A stretch of 35,432 nt of DNA from contig JACZJQ010000166.1 of the NCBI GenBank assembly GCA_014860455.1, positions 1 through 35,432 on the forward strand, in the 5' to 3' direction. This document shows positions 23,511-31,879 of the stretch, piece after piece. Positions within the stretch are counted from its first letter, which is position 1. Every line of letters begins with the position of its first letter. This DNA comes from Bryobacteraceae bacterium (GTDB lineage Bacteria; Acidobacteriota; Terriglobia; Bryobacterales; Bryobacteraceae). The notes below the pieces were generated by a model, which made no database searches, was not told the origin of the DNA, and worked only from the letters and a program-made list of their open reading frames with translations. A program made the translations under genes and the position numbers.

Positions 23511-24281
23511 ATGAAGATTCTGGTGGCAGTGAAACAAGTCGCATCGCGCGACAGCGCGTTGAAACCGGCGGCGGACGGCCGGTGGATCGACGAATCCGAC
23601 CTGACCTATGAGATCAACGAGCCGGACGCTTATGCGCTGGAATCCGGCCTGCAGTTGAAAGAACAGCACGGCGGCGAGGTGGTGGTGGTGGCGGCGGGCC
23701 CGGCCAGGGTGTCGTCCTCGATCCGAGAGGCGCTGGCCAAGGGCGCCGACCGGGCGATCCACATCGAACAGGACGGCCTGGACGCCTGGGATTCGCTCAG
23801 CCTGGCCAGGCTGCTGGCCGCCGCGGCACGCAGCGAATCGCCGGATGTGGTGCTGACGGGCTTGCAGTCCGACGACGCCGGACGCGGCGAGACCGGCGTG
23901 ATGATGGCCGAACTGCTGGGCATGGCGCACGCGACCATCGCCATGAAGATCGACGTCGAAGGCGGCGTGTTGAAGGTGAAGCGGGAACTCGAAGGCGGCT
24001 GGTTTCAGGATTTGAACTTGCCCATGCCTGCCCTGCTGGCCGTCCAGAGCGGCATCAATAAGCTGCGCTACGCCACGCTGATGGGGATTAAGAAGGCGCG
24101 GACCAAGGAAGTGAAGGTGATGACGGCGGCGGATCTGGGCGTCGAGGCTGCGCCGCTTGCGATTCTTGAGCGGCTGGCGCTGCCGGTGAAGAAGAAGCAG
24201 GGCGAGATGATCGAGGGCACGCCCAAGGAGCAGGCTGCCAGGTTGATCGAAAAGCTGAGATTCGAAGCGAGGGCGATATGA
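23511..24281 (+). CDS. etfB: Electron transfer flavoprotein, beta subunit
   Basis: A 256-residue cytoplasmic ETF beta subunit, usual length. The ATG at 23511 gives the canonical MKILVAVKQV; an in-frame ATG 27 bases upstream adds residues foreign to the family, and AGGG lies 7 bases before 23511. Visible motifs: NEPDAYALESGLQLKE (near 37), VVVVAAGP, VVLTGLQSDDAGRGETG (the AMP/FAD-domain loop), VKRELEGGW and the LPALLAVQSGIN-like end. Together with EtfA it accepts electrons from acyl-CoA and other dehydrogenases and passes them to ETF-quinone oxidoreductase. It overlaps etfA by 4 bases (ATGA). Confidence 0.96.
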   Translation: MKILVAVKQVASRDSALKPAADGRWIDESDLTYEINEPDAYALESGLQLKEQHGGEVVVVAAGPARVSSSIREALAKGADRAIHIEQDGLDAWDSLSLARLLAAAARSESPDVVLTGLQSDDAGRGETGVMMAELLGMAHATIAMKIDVEGGVLKVKRELEGGWFQDLNLPMPALLAVQSGINKLRYATLMGIKKARTKEVKVMTAADLGVEAAPLAILERLALPVKKKQGEMIEGTPKEQAARLIEKLRFEARAI

Positions 24282-25237
24282 GCCGGGTGCTTGTGGTTAC
24301 GGAACAGAACGGCGGCGTGCTGCATAAGATGTCGCTGGAGACGCTGGCCGCGGGACAGAGTCTGGGAGAGGAGTTGACCGTGGCGGTGATGGGCTCAGGC
24401 GCGGAGGCGGCGGCGCAGGCTCTGGCCGGATTCAAGGCGTCGAAGGTGGTGGTTATGGATCACCCGGCGCTGGGGGTTTACACGGCCTCGGCGTCGGTGG
24501 CGGCGCTGGCCTGGCTGATCGCGGTCGAGAAGCCGGACGTGGTGCTGCTGCCGCACACCTACCAGACCCGGGACTTCGCGCCCCGCCTGGCCGCGCGACT
24601 GGGCCGCCCGCTGGTGAGCGACGCGGTTTCTGTCGGCCTGGACGAAAAGGGCCTGATCGTCGAGCGGCAGTTGTTCCAGGGCAAGATGGCAGGCACGTTC
24701 CGCTGCGATTCGAGCGGGCCGGCGATTGTGACCATCCAGGCGGGCGCCTACCGTGCCGATCAGGCCGAAGCCGGGACTGCGCCGGTTTCGATTGTCACGC
24801 CGGAGTTGGGCGAACTGGGCCCGTCGGCCGTGCCCGGCGAGCCTTACAGGGAGTCGGCGCGGACGGTGGATCTGTCGGCGGCGGAACGCATCGTGGCCGC
24901 CGGGCGGGGGATCAAGGAAGAGGGCAACTTAGAGATTGTGAAGGAGTTAGCCGAGGCGCTGGGTGCTGAACTGGCGGCCTCGCGGCCGATTTGCGACAAC
25001 GGCTGGCTGGGCATGGAGCGCCAGGTGGGCAGTTCGGGCCAGACTGTGGCGCCGAAGCTTTATGTTGCGGTAGGGATATCAGGGGCGATCCAGCATATTG
25101 TCGGCATGAAGGGGTCCAAGTGCATAGTGGCGATCAATAGGGATCCCGAGGCGCCCATCTTCGAATCGGCCGATTATGGCATCGTGGGCGACCTGTTCGA
25201 CGTGGTCCCGGCAATCGTAAAGGAACTAAAGGGATAG
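24278..25237 (+). CDS. etfA: Electron transfer flavoprotein, alpha subunit
   Basis: A 319-residue ETF alpha subunit. The N-terminal domain resembles the beta subunit; the C-terminal FAD domain is clear: [70 protein letters not shown] and the ETF-alpha signature [23 protein letters not shown]. It is the FAD-holding partner of EtfB and starts inside the etfB stop codon, so the subunits are made together. It ends 137 bases before the ribosomal-protein promoter region; no terminator was recognised. Confidence 0.96.
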   Translation: MSRVLVVTEQNGGVLHKMSLETLAAGQSLGEELTVAVMGSGAEAAAQALAGFKASKVVVMDHPALGVYTASASVAALAWLIAVEKPDVVLLPHTYQTRDFAPRLAARLGRPLVSDAVSVGLDEKGLIVERQLFQGKMAGTFRCDSSGPAIVTIQAGAYRADQAEAGTAPVSIVTPELGELGPSAVPGEPYRESARTVDLSAAERIVAAGRGIKEEGNLEIVKELAEALGAELAASRPICDNGWLGMERQVGSSGQTVAPKLYVAVGISGAIQHIVGMKGSKCIVAINRDPEAPIFESADYGIVGDLFDVVPAIVKELKG

Positions 25238-25306
25238 GGCGCACCACGTCCGCGGCCTGTGGTAGACTTGTAAAGTCTCTCTGCGACAAGCGCGAGCGCA
25301 CGTGGT

Positions 25307-25336
25307 TTGACAGCGCGCGCAGTGCGTCCGTAGAAT
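25307..25336 (+). promoter_or_regulatory. Strong promoter of rplM-rpsI
   Basis: Perfect TTGACA (25307-25312), 18-base spacer, TAGAAT (25331-25336, 5 of 6). Transcription would start near 25343, about 32 bases before the rplM ATG. This is the best -35 match in the window, as expected for a ribosomal-protein operon. Confidence 0.75.
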
Positions 25337-25374
25337 GAAAGTTTTGTAAGACCTCAAGCGGAGATCGTCTGTTT

Positions 25375-25809
25375 ATGAAGACCGAATTTCCGTCCAAGAG
25401 CGAAATCACGCGTTGCTGGTTTGTGATTGACGCCAGCGAAGCTGCTCTGGGACGGGTCGCATCAAAGGCCGCCAAAGTCCTGATGGGGAAGCATAAGCCC
25501 ATTTACACCCCGTTTCTGGACACCGGCGATCATGTCATCGTTATCAACGCCGACAAGGCCATCCTGACCGGCAACAAGGAAACCCAGAAGATTTACCGCC
25601 GCCACTCGGGCTATCCGGGCGGGCTGACGGAGATCTCGGCCGAAAGGATGCGGGCCACGCGGCCGATCAAGATGGTCGAAGAAGCTGTGCGGGGCATGCT
25701 GCCGAAGACGAAACTCGGCAAGCAGATGTACCGCAAGCTGAAGGTTTACGGCGGGGAGAAACACCCGCATGACGCCCAGCAGCCGACGTCGATGGCTGTG
25801 GCCGGATAG
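25375..25809 (+). CDS. rplM: 50S ribosomal protein L13
   Basis: A 144-residue protein with the full L13 pattern: WFVIDASEAALGRVASKAAKVLMGKHKP (15-42), DTGDHVIVINADKAILTGNK and the signature RRHSGYPGGL, then MLPKTKLGKQMYRKLKVY. L13 binds 23S rRNA early in 50S assembly. The start ATG is followed immediately by a normal N-terminus. It is 15 bases before rpsI, the near-universal pairing of these two genes. Confidence 0.97.
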   Translation: MKTEFPSKSEITRCWFVIDASEAALGRVASKAAKVLMGKHKPIYTPFLDTGDHVIVINADKAILTGNKETQKIYRRHSGYPGGLTEISAERMRATRPIKMVEEAVRGMLPKTKLGKQMYRKLKVYGGEKHPHDAQQPTSMAVAG

Positions 25810-25824
25810 GGTAGGAGGCATCAC

Positions 25825-26217
25825 TTGGCATTTGTTCAGTATCTCGGGACCGGCCGCCGCAAGCGCGCAACGGTCCGCGTGTTTCTGCGCCCCGGTACGG
25901 GCGCGATCAAGGCGAATGGGAAGAGCTTTGAGCAGTACTTCACCACGTTCGGCGGCCGGGCTGCCGTAAAGCAGCCGCTGTTGGCCACCGAAACCGCCGA
26001 CAAGTTCGATGTGCTGTTGAACTGCACCGGCGGCGGCACCACCGGCCAGGCTGAGGCGGCCCGTATGGGCATCGCCCGCGCGCTGTGCAATTTCAATATC
26101 GAACTGCGCGGCAAGCTGAAAAGCGCCGGGATGTTGCGTCGCGACGCCCGCGAGCACGAGCGCGGGAAGTACGGACTGAAAGGCGCACGAGCCCGCTTCC
26201 AGTTCTCGAAGCGCTAA
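25825..26217 (+). CDS. rpsI: 30S ribosomal protein S9
   Basis: A 130-residue S9. The N-terminus VQYLGTGRRKRATVRVFLRPGTG, the middle ALLATETADKFDVLLNCTGGGTTGQAEAARMGIARAL-like segment and the basic C-terminus ending in FSKR, which reaches the ribosomal P site, are all present. The start is TTG at 25825 with AGGAGG 6 bases upstream, which fixes the start despite the unusual codon. It is followed directly by a terminator that begins within its stop codon. Confidence 0.97.
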   Translation: MAFVQYLGTGRRKRATVRVFLRPGTGAIKANGKSFEQYFTTFGGRAAVKQPLLATETADKFDVLLNCTGGGTTGQAEAARMGIARALCNFNIELRGKLKSAGMLRRDAREHERGKYGLKGARARFQFSKR

Positions 26218-26264
26218 GCTCTTGCAGCGCCTCAACGGGCGCAAGCAGCTTTGTGTTGTTTTTT
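26216..26264 (+). terminator. Terminator of rplM-rpsI
   Basis: AAGCT (26216-26220) pairs with AGCTT (26247-26251), then CTTGC (26221-26225) with GCAAG (26241-26245), then GCC with GGC around the loop, with small bulges. A U-rich tract (TGTTGTTTTTT, to 26264) follows. It starts inside the rpsI stop codon. Confidence 0.6.
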
Positions 26265-26266
26265 GG

Positions 26267-26326
26267 CCAGCCGCCCGCGCCTCCGGTAAATCTCGTTTGG
26301 ACCACCGGAACGGCCGTGGCGGCTGG
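26267..26326 (+). promoter_or_regulatory. Nested stem-loop upstream of rpsB (possible S2 leader)
   Basis: An outer perfect 9-base stem, CCAGCCGCC (26267-26275) with GGCGGCTGG (26318-26326), encloses a perfect 6-base stem, TCCGGT (26282-26287) with ACCGGA (26304-26309). It sits between the rpsI terminator and rpsB, 66 bases before the start codon. S2 autoregulates through leader RNA in other bacteria; that this element does so is inference. No clear promoter was seen for rpsB. Confidence 0.4.
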
Positions 26327-26392
26327 TCTTGTGTCAACCCTGGCGGCGTGAGCGAACGAATCGCGCCGCGGAAATGAAGCAGAGGTAATCCA

Positions 26393-27289
26393 TTGCCGAC
26401 CATCACAATGAAGGAATTGCTCGAAGCCGGCGTTCACTTCGGGCACCAGACCAAGCGCTGGAATCCAAAGATGAAGGAATACATCTTTGGCGAACGGAAC
26501 GGGATCTACATCATCGATCTCCAGAAGACTCTCAAGCTGTTCAAGGACGCGATGCGCTATGTGGCCGAACAGGCGGCAATGGGCAAGACGATTCTGTTCG
26601 TCGGCACCAAGCGCCAGGCGCAGGAAGCCATCCTCGAGGAAGCCAACCGCTGCGGCATGTACTATGTCAACAACCGCTGGCTGGGCGGCTTGCTCACCAA
26701 CTTCTCCACCGTGAAACAGTCCATCAAACGGCTCAAGGAACTCGACGTCATCCTGGCCGAGGACTCGATGGAGCGCGAGCGTCACACCAAGAAGGAACTC
26801 ATCCAGCTCGACCGGGAACGCAAGAACCTGCTGTCGAACCTGGCCGGTATCCGCGACATGGACACCCTGCCCGACATGGTGTTCATCATCGACTCGAACA
26901 AGGAATCCATCGCCGTTAAGGAATCCCGCAAGCTCGGCATTCCGGTGGTCGCCATCGTCGACACCAACTGCGACCCCACTGAAGTCGATTGGCCCATCCC
27001 CGGCAACGACGACGCCCTGCGCGCAATCCGGCTGTTTGCCACCAAGGTCTCTGACGCCATGGTCGAGGGCCGCGCCCTGGCCAGCGAACACGACTTCGGC
27101 GCCGCCACCAAGGAGATCACCGACGAGACCGAAGAGGTGATCGAGGATATGTCGCAGTATGCCCACTATGTCGACCCACGCCTGAATGAGGACGTGTTGA
27201 CCGAAGGCATTTCCGATCTCGACCTGCCGTCGGTCTCTCTCCCCAAGCGCACCGAAGTCGCCGAAGCCGCGGCCGAGCCTGCCGAATAG
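26393..27289 (+). CDS. rpsB: 30S ribosomal protein S2
   Basis: A 298-residue S2. The N-terminus [42 protein letters not shown], the [18 protein letters not shown] segment and the [25 protein letters not shown] signature are all present. The C-terminus is about 50 residues longer than in E. coli (241), acidic and Ala-rich, as in several acidobacterial S2 proteins. The start is TTG at 26393, with AGAGGTAA 7 bases upstream. It is first in the rpsB-tsf-pyrH-frr block. Confidence 0.97.
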   Translation: MPTITMKELLEAGVHFGHQTKRWNPKMKEYIFGERNGIYIIDLQKTLKLFKDAMRYVAEQAAMGKTILFVGTKRQAQEAILEEANRCGMYYVNNRWLGGLLTNFSTVKQSIKRLKELDVILAEDSMERERHTKKELIQLDRERKNLLSNLAGIRDMDTLPDMVFIIDSNKESIAVKESRKLGIPVVAIVDTNCDPTEVDWPIPGNDDALRAIRLFATKVSDAMVEGRALASEHDFGAATKEITDETEEVIEDMSQYAHYVDPRLNEDVLTEGISDLDLPSVSLPKRTEVAEAAAEPAE

Positions 27290-27308
27290 GCATTTCGTTT
27301 CATTCTCC

Positions 27309-27340
27309 GCCCGGCGGTGCGCAAACGCCTACCGCCGGGC
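27309..27340 (+). other. Perfect hairpin between rpsB and tsf
   Basis: GCCCGGCGGT (27309-27318) and ACCGCCGGGC (27331-27340) form a perfect 10-base stem with a 12-base loop. There is no U-run. It may be a partial terminator or mRNA-stability element setting the S2:EF-Ts ratio. Confidence 0.6.
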
Positions 27341-27386
27341 AAGTTCCCAAGTTCATCCCCGTTTACAGAATCGAAGGTAGGAACTC

Positions 27387-28283
27387 ATGGCAGATATTAG
27401 CGCCCAGCTTGTGAAGCAGCTCCGCGAAAAGACCGGAGCGGGCATGATGGAGTGTAAAAGTGCCCTGGTCGAGGCCAAAGCCGACCTTGCGGAAGCCGAG
27501 GTCGTATTGCGCAAGCGTGGTCTGGCGTCGGCCGCGAAGAAGGCCGCCCGCTCAACCAAGCAGGGCGTCATCGGGCTGTTGATCACCGATGGCGGCAAGA
27601 CCGGCGTGCTGGTCGAAGTCAACTGCGAGAGCGACTTCGTCGCCCGCACCGAGGACTTCCAGAGTCTGGTGTCGAACCTGGCTTCCCTCATCGCCACCCA
27701 GTCGCCGGCCGATGCAGCCGCCCTGATGGCGCTGCCGTCGCCCGACGGTGGCACCATCCAGGACAGCATCAAGGCCAAGATCGCCAAAGTGGGCGAGAAC
27801 ATGAATGTGCCGCGCTTGGCCCGTCACGCGGCGAAGGGCTATGTGGGCGCCTACACCCACCCCGGCTCGCAGTTGGTCACAATGGTTGACATCGTGCCCG
27901 GCAAGGCCGAGACGGCGTCGAACCCGGTCTTCGGAGAACTGCTGCACGATCTGGCCATGCAGGTGGCCGCGGCGGATCCGAAGTTCGTCTCCCGCGAGGA
28001 GGTCACTTCCGAGACCCTCGAAAAGGAAAAGGACATCCAGCGCGCCCGCGCCCTGGCCGAAGGCAAGCCCGAGCAGATCGTCGACAAGGTGGTGGAAGGC
28101 CGCATGTCGAAGTACTACGAAGAGGTCTGCCTGCTCGAACAGCCGTTTATCAAGGACAACGCAGTTTCCATCACCCAGTTGCTTGCCGCCAAGGGAGCCC
28201 AGCTTGGTGATACGCTGTCGGTGGCCTGCTTCCTGCGGTTCAAGGTCGGCGAGACGGCCCAGGCCGAGGAAGCCGCCGAGTAG
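27387..28283 (+). CDS. tsf: Elongation factor Ts
   Basis: A 298-residue nucleotide-exchange factor for EF-Tu, slightly longer than E. coli's 283. The N-terminal UBA-like domain ([42 protein letters not shown]), the EF-Tu contact motif with [12 protein letters not shown], and the C-terminal [16 protein letters not shown] are visible. ATG with an AAGGTAGGA ribosome site. Second gene of the translation block. Confidence 0.97.
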   Translation: MADISAQLVKQLREKTGAGMMECKSALVEAKADLAEAEVVLRKRGLASAAKKAARSTKQGVIGLLITDGGKTGVLVEVNCESDFVARTEDFQSLVSNLASLIATQSPADAAALMALPSPDGGTIQDSIKAKIAKVGENMNVPRLARHAAKGYVGAYTHPGSQLVTMVDIVPGKAETASNPVFGELLHDLAMQVAAADPKFVSREEVTSETLEKEKDIQRARALAEGKPEQIVDKVVEGRMSKYYEEVCLLEQPFIKDNAVSITQLLAAKGAQLGDTLSVACFLRFKVGETAQAEEAAE

Positions 28284-28303
28284 TCAGGAAGAGCGATACC
28301 TCA

Positions 28304-29017
28304 ATGCCGGCGCCCCGATACAAGCGAGTCCTGCTGAAGTTAAGCGGGGAGGTCTTGGCCGGGGGCGCCGGTTTTGGCATTGATCCGGCCTGTGTGAGCG
28401 CCATGGCCGAAGAGATCGCCGAGGTCCATGCCCGCGGCATTCAACTCGGGCTGGTTATCGGCGGCGGCAACTTCTTCCGCGGCGTAGCCGAGGCCGCCCG
28501 CCATATGGACCGCGTCACGGCCGACTCCATGGGAATGCTGGCCACCATCATCAATTGCCTGGCTATGCAGGACGCGCTGGAGAAAAAGGGCGTCCCGACG
28601 CGTGTCATGACCGCCATCCACATGAACCAACTGGCCGAGCCCTACATCCGGCGCCGGGCCATCCGGCACCTGGAAAAGGGCCGCGCCGTGGTTTTCGGCG
28701 GCGGGACGTCGAACCCGTTTTTTTCAACCGATTCGGCCGGCGCCCTGCGCGCGCTCGAGATTCAGGCCGAGATCTTCGCCAAGGCAACAGGTGTCGACGG
28801 CGTTTACGACAAGGATCCGCGCAAGCACGAGGACGCACTGAAGTATGCTCAGGTCTCCTATGACGAAGTGCTGGCCAAGAACCTGAAGATAATGGACGCC
28901 CCGGCCGTGGCCATGTGCCGTGACAACCAGTTGCCCATACTGGTCTTCAATCTCACTACGCGCGGCAATATAATGCGAATGTCGATGGGCGAAGCCGTCG
29001 GCACCTTGATCGCTTGA
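28304..29017 (+). CDS. pyrH: UMP kinase
   Basis: A 237-residue bacterial UMP kinase (amino-acid-kinase fold) that converts UMP to UDP for pyrimidine nucleotides. Visible: [21 protein letters not shown] (7-27), [10 protein letters not shown], the [19 protein letters not shown] segment and [22 protein letters not shown] (the UMP/ATP site), then [19 protein letters not shown]. It lies 20 bases after tsf and 50 before frr, the common tsf-pyrH-frr order. Confidence 0.97.
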   Translation: MPAPRYKRVLLKLSGEVLAGGAGFGIDPACVSAMAEEIAEVHARGIQLGLVIGGGNFFRGVAEAARHMDRVTADSMGMLATIINCLAMQDALEKKGVPTRVMTAIHMNQLAEPYIRRRAIRHLEKGRAVVFGGGTSNPFFSTDSAGALRALEIQAEIFAKATGVDGVYDKDPRKHEDALKYAQVSYDEVLAKNLKIMDAPAVAMCRDNQLPILVFNLTTRGNIMRMSMGEAVGTLIA

Positions 29018-29067
29018 TTTGATAAGGGACAAACGCCCCAGAAGGAACCACGCCAAGGACAACCGCT

Positions 29068-29667
29068 ATGAAATCTGAACAACCCCAAGCTGGATCGAGT
29101 CCGTTTGCGACAGTCGTCGAGGTGGAAAAGGCGGCCGAAACGCGCATGGAGAAGGTGATTGCCGACCTTCAGCAGGGCATGGCCAGCGTCCGCACCGGAC
29201 GCGCCTCCATCCACCTGCTCGACGGCGTCACCGTCGAGGCGTACGGCTCTCCAATGCCGCTGAATCATGTGGCCACTCTGCACGTCCCAGAGCCCACAAT
29301 GATCACCTTGCAGCCCTACGATTCATCGCAGATCAACGCCATCGAGAAGGCTATCCGTTCGGCCGACCTCGGCCTGAACCCGTCAAACGACGGCAAACTG
29401 ATCCGCGTCCCGGTCCCGGCCCTCACCGAGGAGCGCCGCAGGGAGATGGTGAAACATCTCCATCACATGGCCGAAGATCACCGCGTCGCCATCCGCAACA
29501 TCCGCCGCGACTCCAACGAAGCCTTGAAGAAGATGCTCAAGGATAAGCTCATCAGCGAGGATGACGACCGCCGTTCGCACGACTCGGTGCAGAAACTGAC
29601 CGACACCTTCATCTCCAAACTCGACAGCGCCGCCAAGACCAAGGAAAAGGAAGTGATGGAGATCTGA
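29068..29667 (+). CDS. frr: Ribosome recycling factor
   Basis: A 199-residue RRF that, with EF-G, splits the ribosome after termination. Core: MEKVIADLQQGMASVRTGRAS with the RTGRAS motif, GSPMPLNHVATLHVPEPTMITLQPYD, the NDGKLIRVPVPALTEERRREMVKHLHHMAEDHRVAIRNIRRD segment and the C-terminal DDRRSHDSVQKLTD. It is about 14 residues longer than usual at the N-terminus (SEQPQAGSSPF); the start is supported by AAGGA 8 bases upstream. Closed by a perfect terminator. Confidence 0.96.
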   Translation: MKSEQPQAGSSPFATVVEVEKAAETRMEKVIADLQQGMASVRTGRASIHLLDGVTVEAYGSPMPLNHVATLHVPEPTMITLQPYDSSQINAIEKAIRSADLGLNPSNDGKLIRVPVPALTEERRREMVKHLHHMAEDHRVAIRNIRRDSNEALKKMLKDKLISEDDDRRSHDSVQKLTDTFISKLDSAAKTKEKEVMEI

Positions 29668-29700
29668 AGGAGACCAGTTCCCGGATCAGAAAATCTGGAA

Positions 29701-29728
29701 AGGCGGCCCGCCCGGGGCCGCCTTTTTC
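29701..29728 (+). terminator. Intrinsic terminator after frr
   Basis: AGGCGGCCC (29701-29709) pairs perfectly with GGGCCGCCT (29715-29723) around the loop GCCCG, followed by TTTTTC. A textbook Rho-independent terminator, 33 bases after the frr stop. Confidence 0.95.
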
Positions 29729-29765
29729 TATTCTTGGAGACGGCGAACCGTCCGATGAGGATTCC

Positions 29766-30269
29766 ATGAGAGGACCGGCCTCGTTCAAGCACTATGTGAA
29801 TGTGAGGCAGGGCGCGCAGCGAAACGGCTCTTTGGTATCCACAACAGTCCCCACGCCGCCGCGCTCCCTCCTCTCCCTTTCCATCTCCGCCGGCGCCGCA
29901 GCCACGGCTGAACGCGCGCTGGCCCGCCGCCGCTACGAGGCCATCATTGAGGAGTTCCGCGGCCGGATGCGGGCGGACCGCTTCGGCGCTCAATCGTCGG
30001 TCTCCGCCCTGCTGCGTCCCGACAGTCTGATTCCCCCGGCGCCGGCCACCTTCCGCGGCCGGTTCGGCCACATGCTTGTCCGATGGCAATCGAAGCTGCT
30101 GTGGTGGACGCTGCGTTCTTTCCAGCTGCGGGACCAGGCGATCGAATCGGTTTGGCTGTCGCTTGAAGGCCACATGAAGGAACAATCCGGACGGGAGAAC
30201 GACATCCGCCGCCAGATGCTCGCGCTTGATGAGCGCGTCCGCCGCCTTGAATTCCGCGACGGCGATTGA
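29766..30269 (+). CDS. Small helix/coiled-coil protein preceding a GT4 enzyme
   Basis: A 167-residue protein of unknown function. The ATG at 29766 is supported by TGAGG 5 bases upstream. After a low-complexity N-terminus and an Arg-rich stretch (ALARRRYEAIIEEFRGRM), the second half holds an aromatic, partly hydrophobic helix (SKLLWWTLRSFQLRDQAIESVW) and then a charged coiled coil (about 130-165, EQSGRENDIRRQMLALDERVRRLE). There is no signal peptide. It ends 14 bases before the GT4 start. Proteins with such a membrane-skimming helix plus coiled coil are common in bacterial glycan loci and may scaffold the transferases; that is inference. The protein before the next transferase has a similar helix. 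Confidence 0.7.
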   Translation: MRGPASFKHYVNVRQGAQRNGSLVSTTVPTPPRSLLSLSISAGAAATAERALARRRYEAIIEEFRGRMRADRFGAQSSVSALLRPDSLIPPAPATFRGRFGHMLVRWQSKLLWWTLRSFQLRDQAIESVWLSLEGHMKEQSGRENDIRRQMLALDERVRRLEFRDGD

Positions 30270-30283
30270 TTGGAGAACCACCG

Positions 30284-31339
30284 GTGTCGCGGCTGCTGCA
30301 GTATCATCCTTCGGTGGCCGGCCGCGATGCTGTGGGCAACGAAATCGTCGCTCTGCACCGCGCGGCTCAAAGCGAAGGCATCGACGCACGCATCTACGCC
30401 CTTGACCCTGGTTCGGCAGGAGGCATCCGCATCGACCCGGCGAAACTGCTGGACCCAGCGCCCGGCGACACGCTGCTGTTCCATTTTTCGCTGGGCTGCG
30501 CGAGCTTCGACCGCCTGGCATCGACCCGTTGCCGGCGCCTGATGGTCTACCACGACGTCACCCCGCCGGATCTGCTCGCCGGATCGCCGCCTGCCGTGGT
30601 GGAAGCGGCCCGCCAGGGTCTGCGGCAGGCCGGACCTCTGTCTTCAGGCATGCACGCCGTCGCCGCGCATTCTTTTTCGAGCGCCGCCTCGCTCAGCGCT
30701 GCCGGCGGACCCGGCTGCGACCTGCTGCCCTACCTAATGCGCCAGGATCTGCTCGACCGGCAGCCCGATCAGGTGGTTCTTGCCGAGGCGCAACTCCAGG
30801 GCCGCACGATGCTGGCTGCCGGGCGCGTGTTACCGCATAAACGGATCGAGGACATCCTGCTGGTATTTGACCATCTGCGCCGGATCTCGCCCAACCCCTG
30901 GCGGCTGGTTGTGGCCGGGTCGCTCGACGGCGCGCCGGGCTATGTCGACAGGCTCAGAGAGCTTTGCGGCCGTCTCGGCCTGCCGCGCGTGGTCTTCACC
31001 GGATCAATCCCTCAGGACCGGCTGAACGCCTGGTACCGGGCGTCGAGCGCGTTCATCACCATGAGCGCCCATGAGGGCTTCTGCGTCCCCCTGGCCGAGG
31101 CCATGCACCACCGCCTGCCCGTCTTTGCCCTGGCCTCGGCAGCGGTGCCGGAGACCATGCGCGGAGCCGGCGTGCTGTTCGACGAGCCCGACTGGCCCTC
31201 CATCGCCGAGGCCATCGACCAGGTGGACCGCGAGCCCGCCCTGCGTGCGCGAATCCTGGAGCAACAAGACGTTGCGGTGCGGACCTATGGTCCGTCAACA
31301 GCCGCCCAAAAATGGTTGGACTGGCTAAGGCCGGCGTGA
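30284..31339 (+). CDS. Glycosyltransferase, GT4 family
   Basis: A 351-residue GT-B-fold, GT4-type retaining glycosyltransferase, using a nucleotide-sugar donor on a glycan acceptor at the cytoplasmic face. I choose the GTG at 30284 (GGAG 9 bases upstream; MSRLLQYHPSV) over the TTG at 30266, which overlaps the previous stop. Motifs: YHDVTPPD (the segment shared with the next transferase), GRVLPHKRIEDIL, VVAGSLDG, VVFTGSIPQDRLNAWYRAS and the E-x7-E motif in AHEGFCVPLAEAM (Glu264 and Glu272). It resembles the first unit of the downstream trifunctional protein closely enough to be a paralogue. The sugar is unknown. Confidence 0.9.
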   Translation: MSRLLQYHPSVAGRDAVGNEIVALHRAAQSEGIDARIYALDPGSAGGIRIDPAKLLDPAPGDTLLFHFSLGCASFDRLASTRCRRLMVYHDVTPPDLLAGSPPAVVEAARQGLRQAGPLSSGMHAVAAHSFSSAASLSAAGGPGCDLLPYLMRQDLLDRQPDQVVLAEAQLQGRTMLAAGRVLPHKRIEDILLVFDHLRRISPNPWRLVVAGSLDGAPGYVDRLRELCGRLGLPRVVFTGSIPQDRLNAWYRASSAFITMSAHEGFCVPLAEAMHHRLPVFALASAAVPETMRGAGVLFDEPDWPSIAEAIDQVDREPALRARILEQQDVAVRTYGPSTAAQKWLDWLRPA

Positions 31340-31525
31340 CCAGAGGACGAAGCAAACCGGGTGAATCCGTGAGAATATTCCGGCGCCGGGGAACTATCTC
31401 CTCAGAGAGGCAAGGGATGGCTGAAGAGCCGCCCCCGGGACCGGCCCATCCGGCGCCGGACCCGTGCTCTCACTACTGAACCTATGGCCTGCCCGACATC
31501 CGTGACGCCCGGTTGTGATGCAAGG
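31340..31525 (+). other. Short intergenic stretch in the glycan locus
   Basis: No convincing gene. A 20-codon frame begins at 31417 after AAGGG but has no features. The in-frame ATG at 31484 could extend the next gene, but the codons between do not look coding. Confidence 0.5.
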
Positions 31526-31879
31526 ATGACTCAGATTGAGGATTCGGTCCGCCGCGCCCTCGGCCATCCATCCGCACGACGGGCCGCGCAGCTCGAAGCG
31601 GTCCCGCCGCGGCCCGCCGCCGACGCACTGTTTTCCGCCGAGTTGCTGTCCCATCTGAAGGCGTCGCTACACTCGCTTTCGGCTGCCGCGTCCGCGTTGG
31701 GCGAGCGGCCGCACGGCTACCCGTTATGGGCGGATCTGGTGATCCGTGCGGTCGCCGCCTTGCTGCCTTGGTACACCAGAAGCCTGAAGGCGTATGCACA
31801 TGCCGTGGGCGGCACGGCGGCGGCCACCGCTGCTCTCATTGAGGATGCCGAACGCCGCGCCAGGGAGTCTGCTCGATGA
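31526..31879 (+). CDS. Second small helix protein preceding a GT4 enzyme
   Basis: A 117-residue protein of unknown function. I use the ATG at 31526; it has an AAGG touching the start codon, which is too close, so the ATG at 31484 (131 residues) remains possible. It contains LLPWYTRSLKAYAHAV, which parallels LLWWTLRSFQLRDQAI of the first small protein, then an Ala-rich helix (TAAATAALIEDAERRARES). It overlaps the next gene by 4 bases (ATGA). So each GT4 gene here follows one such protein. It is probably a membrane-associated partner or scaffold for the transferase; no homologue is asserted. Confidence 0.65.
   Translation: MTQIEDSVRRALGHPSARRAAQLEAVPPRPAADALFSAELLSHLKASLHSLSAAASALGERPHGYPLWADLVIRAVAALLPWYTRSLKAYAHAVGGTAAATAALIEDAERRARESAR

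Noticed and set aside
31417-31479. 20-codon frame starting MAEEPPPG in the glycan locus
   Set aside because: It is short and Pro-rich with AAGGG touching the start; there is no helix, no SECIS-like hairpin and no extension worth reading past its stop.
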